From: Helichrysum umbraculigerum
Lineage: Eukaryota > Streptophyta > Magnoliopsida > Asterales > Asteraceae
Direction: 5' to 3'
NCBI GenBank assembly: GCA_949592205.1
Contig: CATIUR010000005.1
Location: forward strand, 111,117,777-111,181,776
Length of the DNA: 64,000 bases
The position numbers were made by a program, and so were the translations under genes. Shown piece after piece: positions 21,840-47,446 of the stretch. Below the pieces are notes generated by a model, which did not search any database, was not told the origin of the DNA, and saw only the letters and a list, made by a program, of their open reading frames with translations. How positions within the stretch are numbered: the stretch's first letter is position 1; each line of letters opens with the position of its first letter.

Positions 21840-24274
21840 TGTCACACCCCCAATTTCATGGTTTGCGGAAGCGACGATTTGGGTGTGACTGATCAATAAT
21901 CAAAGCACCAAAGTACAAGCAAACGACTCTAAATGAGACGTTTCGAAAATACTTTACATTACAAAAGTAATACAAGGTTTTAAGTCATAATAATACATCG
22001 TTAAATGAGTTCGCGAAAATGATTTTTAATACATAACGATTAACAAAATATAATGCAAGAAAATCTTCGTTCTGTTTGCAAGCATGCGACTCATACTAAC
22101 TAGCATATCATGCGGGCCATCCTTACTGAGCAACCCTACTGTTGCTGTTACCTGAGAATGCAACACTAAAAGGGTCAGCTATAAAGCTGGTGAATCTCAC
22201 AGGTTTTCAAATAAACATTGATGTGATCAACATGATTATCCGACGTATTTATAACCAAACAATGAGTAAACAATGTAAACCGAACAGTGATATGTAATGT
22301 AACCGAACAATGATGAACCAATTAGGTTCCCGAACAATGAGTTAACCATTAAGGTTACCGAACAATGATTGGCCGACACTGATATTGCACTGAGCTATGA
22401 TTCAAAGCATAACCCGATCTTTGCCTCCCTTTTTGGTGATACACCCGTAACAATTACTAAAGTGCCCGTTTTTAACTTGGTTGTAGCTAGCAACCCGGAG
22501 GGGACGTCACTCCCATGATAGTACTATCCTTTAGTAATCGCGCCTTATTAAGTTAATGAATCATACACTGTTGAGGACTTTTACCGAATTAAAACACTCG
22601 TGCATATACCGTACAATGAAAATCAAGACTGACAATGATAACCGAGCAATGTAACCAATGTGATTAACCGAATTAAATAACAATGCAGATAACTTGAGTT
22701 AATACTAAATTAACTAACCGAATAACAGTGATCACGAAAATAAGTTGTGTTGCATCTCCCCCGAATTAAAAAAAAAACAGTAATCATTGAAAATGGGGCC
22801 GTGAGACTCACCTGAGTCTATCCGAGCAATGAGTATATCCGACGTGGAATAGACAATCCCCCGAAGTATCCTAGTGTCCTAAACACGCAAGATTCTAATG
22901 AGCATTCGTTTGTCTAATGTATTCCGAATCAATGTTTATCCGTTTAAATTATGTTCGAATGTTTATGTTTGTATTTCCATTTCAAAGTTTGTAAAAATGT
23001 ATAGCCCGTTGGTGGTGACATGAGATTATGTTTCAAAAACATATCTTGCTTTGTTTTCGTAGAAATATTCATCGTGTATATATATATATATATAATGTTC
23101 TAAAACATAAGGTATGTTTGTTTGTATGAATATAACTCGTATATTCGTGTTTCAAAATCTAATATGATTTGTTTTTATAAAAATATCCATCTCGTATTAT
23201 ATATATATATGATAAAACTTTGTTGTTAAATCGATTTGACAGGGCTACACCGTTTTGGTCATATCTCCCTCATACGAACTCGGATTTAGGCGATCAAGCT
23301 GCCCAGACGACCGTGACTCAGAGGGCTACAAAATTCAAGTGACCCGTCCGGGTGAGGCCACACACCCGTCCGGGTGAGGCCCCATATCCGTCCGGGTGGG
23401 AGTTGATACCCGTCCGGGTGTCTTCCTTCACCCGTCCGGGTGGTTTGTTTCTATCAGATCAGTTCGTGCAGTTCATCCCAAACCCGTTTGTAACATAAAT
23501 TTTCAGATATAATACATAAATATAATTTCGATACATGATAATATACGTTTGTAAAACACAAATTTAAACAAAGTTTAAGTTTTCTTACAATTTAAAGTTT
23601 GACGCCGTGAGATGATGATGTGCACGATGATGGTGATGATCGAAGATGAAGATTATGATGGTGAAGATGATGTTGATTGTGTTGTTGTTGTTGTTGTTGT
23701 TGTTGTTATCCGATGATCAAAGAAAGGAGAGGGAGACCGAGAGATGAGAGAGCGAGAGTTTGAGTTTGTGCGTGTGTGTGTGTTTTGCATTATTGGAGTC
23801 GGTTTAAACCGGCTCCAATAATTGATGGTGGTTGGTGATTTTTGGCCCCGTGTTTGCGTACCCGATCGTAACGTAGTATAATGTTTTAAAATGATAATTT
23901 CCTAAAAATGAAATCGTATATATTTTTCATTGAAGTATTTTATAAAAATACTTTTAGTGAGTTATAAAAATATAACATTGTTAAACTTTAGATGTACGGA
24001 TAGTTTTCAATGTACAAAATGTATTTTTTTTAACCAAGTAAATAATTATTATTCTCGTTAATAATACATTATTTAAAAATGTTTTTCACCAACGTCCGTA
24101 TTTTAGTTTGCGCGTTCTTTCAGATTTATTTGTATGTGATTATTTCATATTCATTGTATTATATATATAAATACATATATAATATTCGGATACTTTTGTT
24201 TTAGTACTTACCGAGTACGAATAATTAAGGTTTAAATTAAGGGCTAATTTTGCCCTTTTTGACCGGGTGTCACA
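21840..24274 (-). repeat. 5' LTR of element D (2435 bp)
   Basis: Near-identical to 16668-19092 over its whole length. The ten-base length difference comes mainly from longer TA and GTT microsatellites and small indels. It is followed by the TSD copy CTTTA at 24275-24279. Confidence 0.9.
23342..23441. repeat. ACCCGTCCGGGT palindrome cassette (second LTR copy)
   Basis: Same five-copy cassette as at 18166-18265, in the 5' LTR of element D. Confidence 0.9.
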
Positions 24275-24279
24275 CTTTA

Positions 24280-24670
24280 CTTGAAGTATTTCACCAAATA
24301 CTTAATAATTGAGTTATATAACGTCACTTTATGTTGTTTTGTTTTGTTTGTGCGTTTAATACTTTAATCGTGTAAACCTTGTTTGTACGATACGAAATTG
24401 CATTGAAATATTATCAAAATAATATTTTGGATATGATAGCGTTACCAAATAATATTATATTATTTAATAAAATTGTTCACCATCGTCCGTATTAATTGAA
24501 CCGAATTACATTCAATTTGAAACTTGTACGATTTAATCAAATCACCTAATTGTATATATTTGACAATATATATATTACTTGATACACAAATAAGCCTAAC
24601 ACAGAACTAATTACGTGTATTAAAACTTGATTAGTTACTAATCACTAGTCCTAATTTGACGGGTGTCACA
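24280..24670 (-). repeat. Outer Tekay-like LTR, part 2
   Basis: Continues the LTR broken at 16667 by element D. Its last 200 bases match the LTR terminus of element II (ACGATTTAATCAAATC, AGCCTAACACAGAACTAATT), and it ends GACGGGTGTCACA at 24670. The inner part of the parent element is not in this window. Confidence 0.75.
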
Positions 24671-25257
24671 AAACAATATTAACATTGTTAAAAATATCAA
24701 TGACTTCAATTTATATTAATATTTATGGAGCATAATCATGATTGAGCATTCAACTAAGTTTTTGTTAAGGCATTAATTTATCTATTCTACTATTAAGTCA
24801 TGCAATACTCCTATGTTGAACTTCGACATATGCATGTCAAACAGAAATCAATGAGTGGATTAAGCGGATCTTGAACTCAAGGAAGGAGACGGGTTTAGAG
24901 ATTATTCTCATTCCTATATCAATTTCATACACATAGTGATTCCATTGGGCAAATTAAACGAACTATTGGTCTTTATTTTACTTTTTTTTTACATCAGTAA
25001 AAAGAGAGATTAACAAAATTTAATTCATACTATTATTATTTTAAATAAATATTGTTTTTCCATTTTTTTAAAAAGGAAAGGGAGAAGGTGAAAATGGAAA
25101 CAAAAGGGGGAAAAAGACCGAAACCCCTGTTGGATTCATCATATATATAATTTATTTACAAAAAAGCGAAACTTGACACCTCCTTCCCTACCATCATCTT
25201 CATCATCATCGTCATCAATTAATCAATTAATTAATTTATAAACAGTCTTTTACCAGC

Positions 25258-25292
<35 letters not shown>

Positions 25293-25302
25293 TACAACAA
25301 GT
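24671..25302 (+). promoter_or_regulatory. Upstream region and 5' UTR of TRN1
   Basis: This 630-base AT-rich stretch separates the retrotransposon nest from the TRN1 start codon. A TATATATAA run at about 25141-25150 is the only TATA candidate, which would put the transcript start near 25175. The presumed 5' UTR holds a (CAT)n microsatellite (25259-25292) just before the ATG. No coding sequence is seen. Confidence 0.5.
25259..25292. repeat. (CAT)n microsatellite in the TRN1 leader
   Basis: About eleven uninterrupted CAT units end ten bases before the start codon. A shorter imperfect run of the same motif lies at 25194-25218. Confidence 0.9.
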
Positions 25303-40358
<15,056 letters not shown>

Positions 40359-40820
40359 TAGTTGTTTTGGCTGGAATTGGCCGTGGCCTTCATTTTTCAT
40401 GCATTTTTTGGAAGCAAGCAAAAATCTGTCAGACCCATGTTGTGCATTATCTTTTGCCTGAGGAAAGCCAAATTCTGCTTTTCCCCGTTGCAAAATACAA
40501 GATTTGACAAAATTCAAAATTGTGTGAATGAACTTTGAATTTCAAAGGAAGAAGTTAGATTACTTGGACATGGAGTTGGTGTACAGGTGCAATTTCGTCA
40601 TTATCCACTTCTGGTCAGGGGCTTTTCAACCTTCCTATTTTCTTGATTTTTATATACTGTGATCGACTACTATGCATTTAACTATTCATGGCGTTCTCAT
40701 TTTTCTTATTGATGATGGTGAATCAGTTTCTGTGTTAGTCTCACAGGGGTGTAGTGAGGGAAAATTTGTATTTCAAATGTAATTTTATGAAATTCAGCTG
40801 ATCACTTAGTGATTGAACTT
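40359..40820 (+). other. Presumed 3' UTR of TRN1
   Basis: The stop codon is followed by unbroken T-rich sequence without further coding potential. No canonical AATAAA was found near a clear end, so the cleavage site is uncertain. Confidence 0.4.
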
Positions 40821-42949
40821 CTGTATGGGGATTTTTGATGGGTGGTAAATTTTTGAATCGCTGGTTTTTAGGGTGTTATGTGCTACAGCTATATTTGGAG
40901 CTTTCACTTGTTCAATAGTTGGTTTTTTCGGTTTTGTTGACCTTTGCTATTTGTAGTTGGACAAGCTGCATTTACATAATATAATATATAATATATATAC
41001 AGACACCACAACCATACATGTCATGTATGTAGTTACCTTTAAAACAGGAGGTACATGTCATATCTATGTATGAATGTATATGTATGAATATAAAAAGTTG
41101 TGCTATTTGTGGACAATCTGAGATTTGATAGTCGCTCATGTTGTCTAGTAAGGATGTTCAGTGGGGTAAGCACGGGTCGGTTTGTGTTGGTTATGACCCA
41201 AAACCAAACCGAACCACCATTGTCGGTTAACTGGAAAATGAAACCGATGATTATGAGTTAAAACCTATGTGTCGGTTTTTATTTCGGTTCCGTCAGTTAA
41301 TAACCGAAGTTGATGAACACAAAACCAAAATCAAAATCACGAACTCAAATTGTAATCACCATCAAGTAAAAGAAGATGGTGTTTTCTTAACGTCAACTAT
41401 GAAATTCAACCTTGGAGCTTTGTTGTTACTAATAGAAACATCGTCATAAAATCGATGTGAACAAACTAATGACGAGGTGTTTATGAATCGAAGAAACCAC
41501 ACAAATAAACAATGAACGGAAATTCGATAAACCCAAACGGGTGCCCAAATTGGGATTTCAAGATTAACACTCTTCTTTTCTCAATGCATCAACTTAAACT
41601 AAAATTCTAATACAATTCAAAAGCTTATATAATAGTCCTAAACCTAAATGAAACTTAGAGGAAAAGAAAACAATCATTTCCAAACATAAAAGATCTCCTA
41701 ATCAAAATATAATAACTACTAAATATGAAAAGATAGATTATGACAATTATAAATTGTCATATCTTACCCTTCAATTATCTCGAATAAGTCATAAACATTT
41801 GACGTCACATGCTAAACGAAGAACCGACGGTTAAGCCGGAGGCCGGAAGGCATTGTTTGCATTACAAACACTATAAACTGTTGTAGAAACACTTGAATTC
41901 GTTTGCCGGACCAAAAGTTCGCCTTTTTTTGTGTGTGCCAGGTTAGATGAGGGGAAGGAAATATGACAGCAAGTTAACCTAAATGTAATACCGATATGTG
42001 TTTTAGGGGTATAGTGTTTGTCTTCGAGAGTGAGTTTTGGGCTTATAAATTCTTTTTATTTAAAGGATATTTTGGCCCAATGGATACCTCTGAATTTATC
42101 AGTTATTTATATATCATTATTTTGGCCCAAGGCGGTTATGGGTCGGTTTTGGTTATCTCTTGCTCACGGCTCACCCCTATATGTTCACGATCTGGTCCAC
42201 GATTCGGTCCGGTTGGGATTTAACGAAAATTGTGTTATGGACTTGACTGTTTTCAATTTTGGCCAAACCAGATCACACCATGAAAACATTATTTTTATTT
42301 TTTGCAAGAAAATGAAAAAGAAAAAGAAACTGTGGTTTTTTATTTAGCAAGAAATTGAAAAAGAAAATTGAATAGACGTGAGTAACTTACGTGATAACAT
42401 TATGAACTAATATTCGATAATAGCAATTATATTCAATCTTACATAGCGACTTCAAGATACTTCAAAATTGAAAAGAAAAACAAAAGCCAAACACAGCAAT
42501 TCAATACACAACTAAGAATGATATTAAAAAGTTGCAATCGTATCAAGATGAGATTGTGATGATCATCATTTTACAAACTTCCAAATTGTTCAGGTGTCAC
42601 ATAGGATCACCGTTCGCCCAACTTTATCTTCGACAAAACAAGTTAAAGCTAGCTTAATTATTTAATGGAATGCTTCAATCCATTTCAAATATTCAAATAT
42701 AAACTTTGTAACCAGATACTGACATTAGATGCCATTGGATACAACACGTCAACACATACATATTATTACAGGGTCCGGTCCGGCTGGGACCGGGTATTCC
42801 GTTTTCGTATGGGTGGGGGTAATATGGGTCACGCCATATTTGATTTGGAAAAATAGGAATGCTAATGGATATGATACTTTCTGCAATCACATAATGATCT
42901 TATTTGCAGTGCCAAAGTTCTTTAAGTAGTACTCGGTATCAGAATTTTA
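40821..42949. other. Intergenic, no gene seen
   Basis: AT-rich DNA with patches of GGTCGGTTT/AAACCGA-type repeats (41160-41310, 42130-42210) that look like decayed transposon ends. Short open frames here show no protein character. Confidence 0.5.
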
Positions 42950-43055
42950 AGTAGTACGGTGTAGATGTCGTTTGCTATATCTTATGTGCTGTGATTTCTT
43001 GATTAGTAGCACCCCAAAGTATGCTTCCGCCAACAGTAAATCTGGGGGTGTTACA
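42950..43055 (+). repeat. LTR-terminus relic, opposite orientation to element II
   Basis: About 105 bases match, in reverse complement, the LTR edge of element II: CGTTTGCTATAT, then CCAAAGTATGCTTCCGC, then GGGGGTGTTACA at 43044-43055. Only this terminal piece of an LTR remains, so it is a fragment of an older Tekay-family copy on the other strand. Confidence 0.65.
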
Positions 43056-44259
43056 CATGATAAGTACATGACCGAGTTAAACTGAGTCAAGGTATTGAAC
43101 CAACCATTTTTACAAGTTCAGGGTACCATGCTATATCTTTACTCGTTCAGGATACTAAAAATCCTAATCAACCAAGTTCATGGTACTATTCTACATTTGG
43201 ACCGTTTTGTCACGTTCGATGGACATTGGAATAATCATTTAAATTCACCACTGTGGTCATCAATCTTAGATTTCACACTAAAGTTAAGTTATATTAAGTA
43301 CAATAAAATATCAATCGTAATGGTTAATGAACACTAATATTTTTTATGGGTAAGGACAATTATACAATTTTTGATCCATATTGATGCTAAACTTCGAGTT
43401 ATAATATGTCTTGATGTGCATTCTATTTTTCATCGACGTTGATGCACATGCTATCTACTCTATTTTAATGTTTCTTCTATTTGATTCAAATCTTACATAC
43501 AAGCCTTTTTGTACATGTGGCAAACTTCTTCTTTCACCGTATATAATTTTGTCCTATGTGTCATCATATTATTTACTTCATGTAATTATGTGTCACCTCA
43601 TGACAACTATACATATAAGAGGTCATTCAATATTTATTAATGTCTTGCCATTAGTTATAGAAGATCAACCATTTCTTAGTGACCGCATACAATATACTCA
43701 ACAATTTTGAATGTTGATAATATTAGATATCGTTTCAATGTGATAGTTATTTCTCACATAAAGTATACTTAACAATGTAATAGTTAATTTTTAAAAGTTG
43801 ATACAAGATTGTTGTCTTTCACATATTTAACTCGAAAATGTGTTGTATCATTATTGATTGTGTGTCTTCTTAGAATCAAAAAGTTGTTTAGTTCCAATTT
43901 GTCCATGATAGTATTCTCAATTTTACATATGTGATTAGAAGATGTGTTATTTTTATAATTAAACAATGTAATAGTCATTCTTTCCTCTATAATTAGAAGA
44001 TTAGATGTCAATCTTTTACAACTTTACATGTGATTTTAAACATTTTCGTATTAAACATTTTTTTAACCCACTTAATCATCTAAATTATAAGGTTTATCCT
44101 ACTTTATCTAATATTTTCAAATTCAATTACCCATTTATGAAGATATAAGTTTGAACTTTACGTTTTATTTTCTATAAATACCATTAGATATGTTATCTCA
44201 ATAGGTAAAGTGCTGAATTATAAAAAGAATAATATGACTTATTAACATCCATTCTAGTT
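43056..44259. other. Intergenic, no gene seen
   Basis: Very AT-rich. Nothing recognisable apart from short chance frames. Confidence 0.5.
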
Positions 44260-44272
44260 AAGTACTGAACGT

Positions 44273-44854
44273 GTGGTTGCTGTGGGCACTCTTGATGAAA
44301 CCCAGCCTTCAACCGCCTCACTGGATTCCCAAAAATCCAGTGACTCTATCAAGGGAAACCTACTAACAGCTACAATGGCTCAACCCATTGCTAGCAGTGT
44401 TTCGGGTGCAACCCACACCCTCTTATCGAGTCAACCCATTAGCCACTCACTATACTCACGAAAGGATAGTGATTTAACAAAAGGGCAAGTGATATCAGTG
44501 GGTGATAACACACCCATCGCTGGTATCACATCACTGGCTACCGACCCGAGCTATCTCTCATCTATCACTGCACCTGCTGTCAATGTCTCTCCCCAGTCAC
44601 AGGGAGAGATACAGGCTGATCCCTCTGTTTTCAATGATCCATCAGCTAAAACACAAGCTGATGATGACGAGAAAATCACTCACTTATTACAAAAAGATCA
44701 AACATTTGCTGCAGCATTTCATGCTATCATCAAGGGGGAGAAATATTCGATTGTTGCTGATGCTACCAGAGAAATGCTGATCTACTTCGTGTTGTTATCA
44801 AGGGGGAGGGAATGTGCAAATAAATGCAAAAACCAATGTTGCTTATGCTCATAA
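44273..44854 (+). pseudogene. Ser/Thr-rich ORF fragment of the copia element
   Basis: A 193-codon frame, low in complexity in its first 150 residues (Ser, Thr, Gln, Asp). It runs across two purine tracts (ATCAAGGGGGAG near 44732 and 44798), so its C-terminal part is probably the non-coding region before the 3' LTR read by chance. I recognise no domain. It could be the remnant of the extra ORF that some Sireviruses carry after pol. Confidence 0.35.
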
Positions 44855-44988
44855 GAAAAATCGCTGATACTATCAACGTTGCTAATACTTGGGAATCATC
44901 TTTGCGGCTTCTATCACAAAACTTACATATTCCCTGTATTTGAGTTACAATTTTCTTGGCAATTTTATTCAATATTTGTGCCACTTCA

Positions 44989-45075
44989 GCCTAGCAATGA
45001 ATCCTTCTCTATCCGGATCAGTATCTGAAGCTTAGCAATGAATCCTTCTCTATCCTGATCAGTATCTGAAGGATC
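44989..45075. repeat. Tandem duplication of about 40 bp
   Basis: TAGCAATGAATCCTTCTCTA through CAGTATCTGAAG is repeated twice head to tail with one or two base changes, in the non-coding 3' region of the copia element. Confidence 0.85.
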
Positions 45076-45136
45076 ATTTTCATTGATTTTCAGTCGGTTA
45101 AAGCTTCGTGAGAGGGTGTCATGCTGAAGATAGTAG

Positions 45137-45141
45137 GTTTG
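45137..45141. other. Target-site duplication of element II (left copy)
   Basis: GTTTG precedes the LTR start at 45142 and is repeated at 55251-55255. Confidence 0.95.
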
Positions 45142-47413
45142 TGTAACACCCCCAAATTTAACGAGTTGCGGAAGCATACTTTGGGTGTTACTAATCAATA
45201 TACAAAGCACAAGATATATAGCAAACGACCTCTAAATGAGACGTTTGTAAAATAGATACATTTCATAATTTGAATCGTTTGAAAACCGTAGGTTTTCGTA
45301 CACAAAAAATGTAGTTTCCTAGAGTCCGCGCGTATAGCGGAAGATTCTATTACATAATCATAGTTACAAAAGATAATGCCAAAGAATCTTCGTTAAATGC
45401 AGTTTGTAAATCATGCGACTCTAGCTAGCAATCCTGGAGTGAACCTATTCCGTAAGTGTACCTGAGATACAAAGCTAGAAAGTGTCAACCAAAAAGGTTG
45501 GTGAATCTCACAGGTTTAGTAATAAGTAAATGTTATGAACCACAAGTATGTACCCGTATTGCTATCAAGCAATGTAAGTTAATCAGTATATCAGTACAGT
45601 GCCATGAGCTCATAAGTTGAAGCTTAACAGTGTAGTGTGAAATAAATCACGTACCCCCGTGAGTGCTATCCGCACACTCATATGTAACAAATACTAATAT
45701 GTCTGTTTCTACGTGTAAATCAGTACGTGGTGGCGCTACCACCCCAGACAGGGATTGTCAGTCCCAAATGGATCCATTTACTAGTACTCGCGCTTAAGAC
45801 CATAACTAACAACTTACGATAAGGAGGCTTTCAGTGGATAAAAGTAACTCATGCGTTTGTTTGTAATCAGTAATGTTTTCAGTAATGTTTTCAGTTCAGT
45901 ACATTGTGTTCATGCGTAAAACAGTTGCTAAGTATCTCACCCCAAAGTATAAAACAGTAAAAGTGGGGCCGTAAGACTCACCTGAGTCGAGCAGTGGTAA
46001 TTAGCAAGTAGTAGTAAATCAAGTAGGTTCTCCGAACCCGTAACCTTCTAGTGCCTAAACACGTAAGGTTAAGTAAGCAGATGTCTCGCAAGACCATCTA
46101 GGCTAGTTGTTCATACAACCCGTTGTGTTTAAATGTTGGTTTGTTCGCGTTCGTATCAAAGTATACGGCCCGTTGGTGATTTGTTATAATTAAAGTTTGT
46201 CATTTATAACGCAATTTAGAGTAATTGTAATAGGAAAGTATGTTTTATTATGTTTGTTAGGTCGTATCGTATAAGGATTTGAGGTTGTAAAAGTTCGACA
46301 CTTAGTGAAAATGTGAGTTTTCAAAGTTCTGTTTTGTGCGACGTAGCATGCGACGTAAGGTGCGACGTAGGGTGCGACGTAGGCATGTACGTCGCATGAT
46401 GCGACCTTCGCAAATCAATGCGACGTAGGGGCTGGCGTCGCTAGGCGCGACGTCGCAACTTAATGCGACGTAGTGACGGACGTCGCACAATGCGACGTCA
46501 CGAAGGGTTGTGCGACGTAGAGGCCAACGTCGCATGAATCTGGGTCCAAAAGCGACGTAGCGGTCTGTTGGCCGGAAAATGTGCCGAAAACGAGTTTTCC
46601 GGTTTCCGTTCGATCCAAATCTTTTACCCAACCCTTATATGAACATATTTAGCCATTATAAACTATAAAAACGTAAAAATGAGTAAAAACGGAGAGTTGT
46701 CGGGATTTGTCGGAAACTTACAAAGTGTCGGATCGAAAATCCGGAAAGATAGGAATGTAGATCGGGTAGTGGTGAACGTTTTCTTCCAAAGGGAGGCTAT
46801 GATCCGAGTGCGTTTAATATGTTTATTTGTTGATTTTTGTGGATATTTGAAGATGGTGGTGATTAGAGAAAAGAAAAGAGAGAGAAAGGAGAAAGAGAGT
46901 GAGTGGGAGATTATGAGAAGAAAGGAAAGGGAGGTGGGGGTTTTACCTCCACTTTTCAGTCCCCGCTCCCCGTGCGGTGTTCGTTTGCTCCGTCGTTTAA
47001 ACGTTAAATATCCATTTTACTCGTTTAATTATTTTTATAAAATTACAATCTTGTTAAATAATTTATTTAAATTATTTCCTTAAATCTTTAATAGTTTAAC
47101 TTAAATTTAATTACTTTTGTTTCTAAATCGTGTACGTTTTAATCGAGTAGTACAAGTCAGTTAATAACCATTATAGAATAGTATTTCGGTCATAATTGCG
47201 TTATTTTATTTTATAAACACTTGTTCACCAACGTCCGTATTAATCGATTAGAATTTCATTCTATTTAAGTTGCGTACGATTTAATCAAATCGCAAAGTTG
47301 TATATATTAACCAACATATAATCTGATACATAAATTAGCCTAACACAGAACTAATTACATGTATTAACAAAGAGTTAGGCGCTAATACTAGCCCTAATTT
47401 GGCGGTTGTTACA
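45142..47413 (-). repeat. 3' LTR of element II (2272 bp)
   Basis: Starts TGTAACACCC and ends GGTTGTTACA beside the polypurine tract. Holds the GCGACGT cassette (46338-46560), a GA-rich tract (46868-46935) and a short inverted repeat GGAGGTGGGGG...TACCTCC (about 46929-46951). Confidence 0.95.
46338..46560. repeat. GCGACGTAG / ACGTCGC cassette in the 3' LTR of element II
   Basis: Many direct and inverted copies of the CpG-rich motif GCGACGT(AG) occur. The minus-strand frame through it (46302-46631) is a repeat-driven artefact. Confidence 0.85.
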
Positions 47414-47426
47414 TTCTCCCCTTGTT
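47414..47426 (-). other. Polypurine tract of element II
   Basis: On the minus strand AACAAGGGGAGAA abuts the 3' LTR, 20 bases past the gag-pol stop. This is the plus-strand primer. Confidence 0.85.
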
Positions 47427-47446
47427 AAAAGAATTTCGTCCCGAAA

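Larger units (their letters stand above)
16668..24274 (-). mobile_element. Element D: non-autonomous Tekay-like LTR retrotransposon
   Basis: This is a complete element: LTRs 16668-19092 and 21840-24274, tRNA-iMet PBS, polypurine tract, and a perfect 5-bp TSD (CTTTA). The LTR ends form a perfect 10-bp inverted repeat, TGTCACACCC/GGGTGTCACA. The 2.75-kb interior holds no gag, protease, RT or integrase in any frame. It keeps the family leader next to the PBS, so it should be mobilised by proteins from an autonomous relative. By eye the LTRs differ at roughly 30 sites plus microsatellite-length changes (about 1-1.5%), so the insertion is older than element II. Confidence 0.9.

Noticed and set aside
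46302..46631. 109-codon minus-strand frame rich in RRT (and its copy at 54145-54468)
   Set aside because: Produced by the GCGACGTAG repeat cassette. The reading frame changes between the two LTRs with the 13-bp indel.
46679..47083. 134-codon + strand frame in LTR II, present again at 54516-54920
   Set aside because: Identical because the LTRs are identical. It is antisense to the element, crosses a GA-rich tract and an inverted repeat, and shows no domain.
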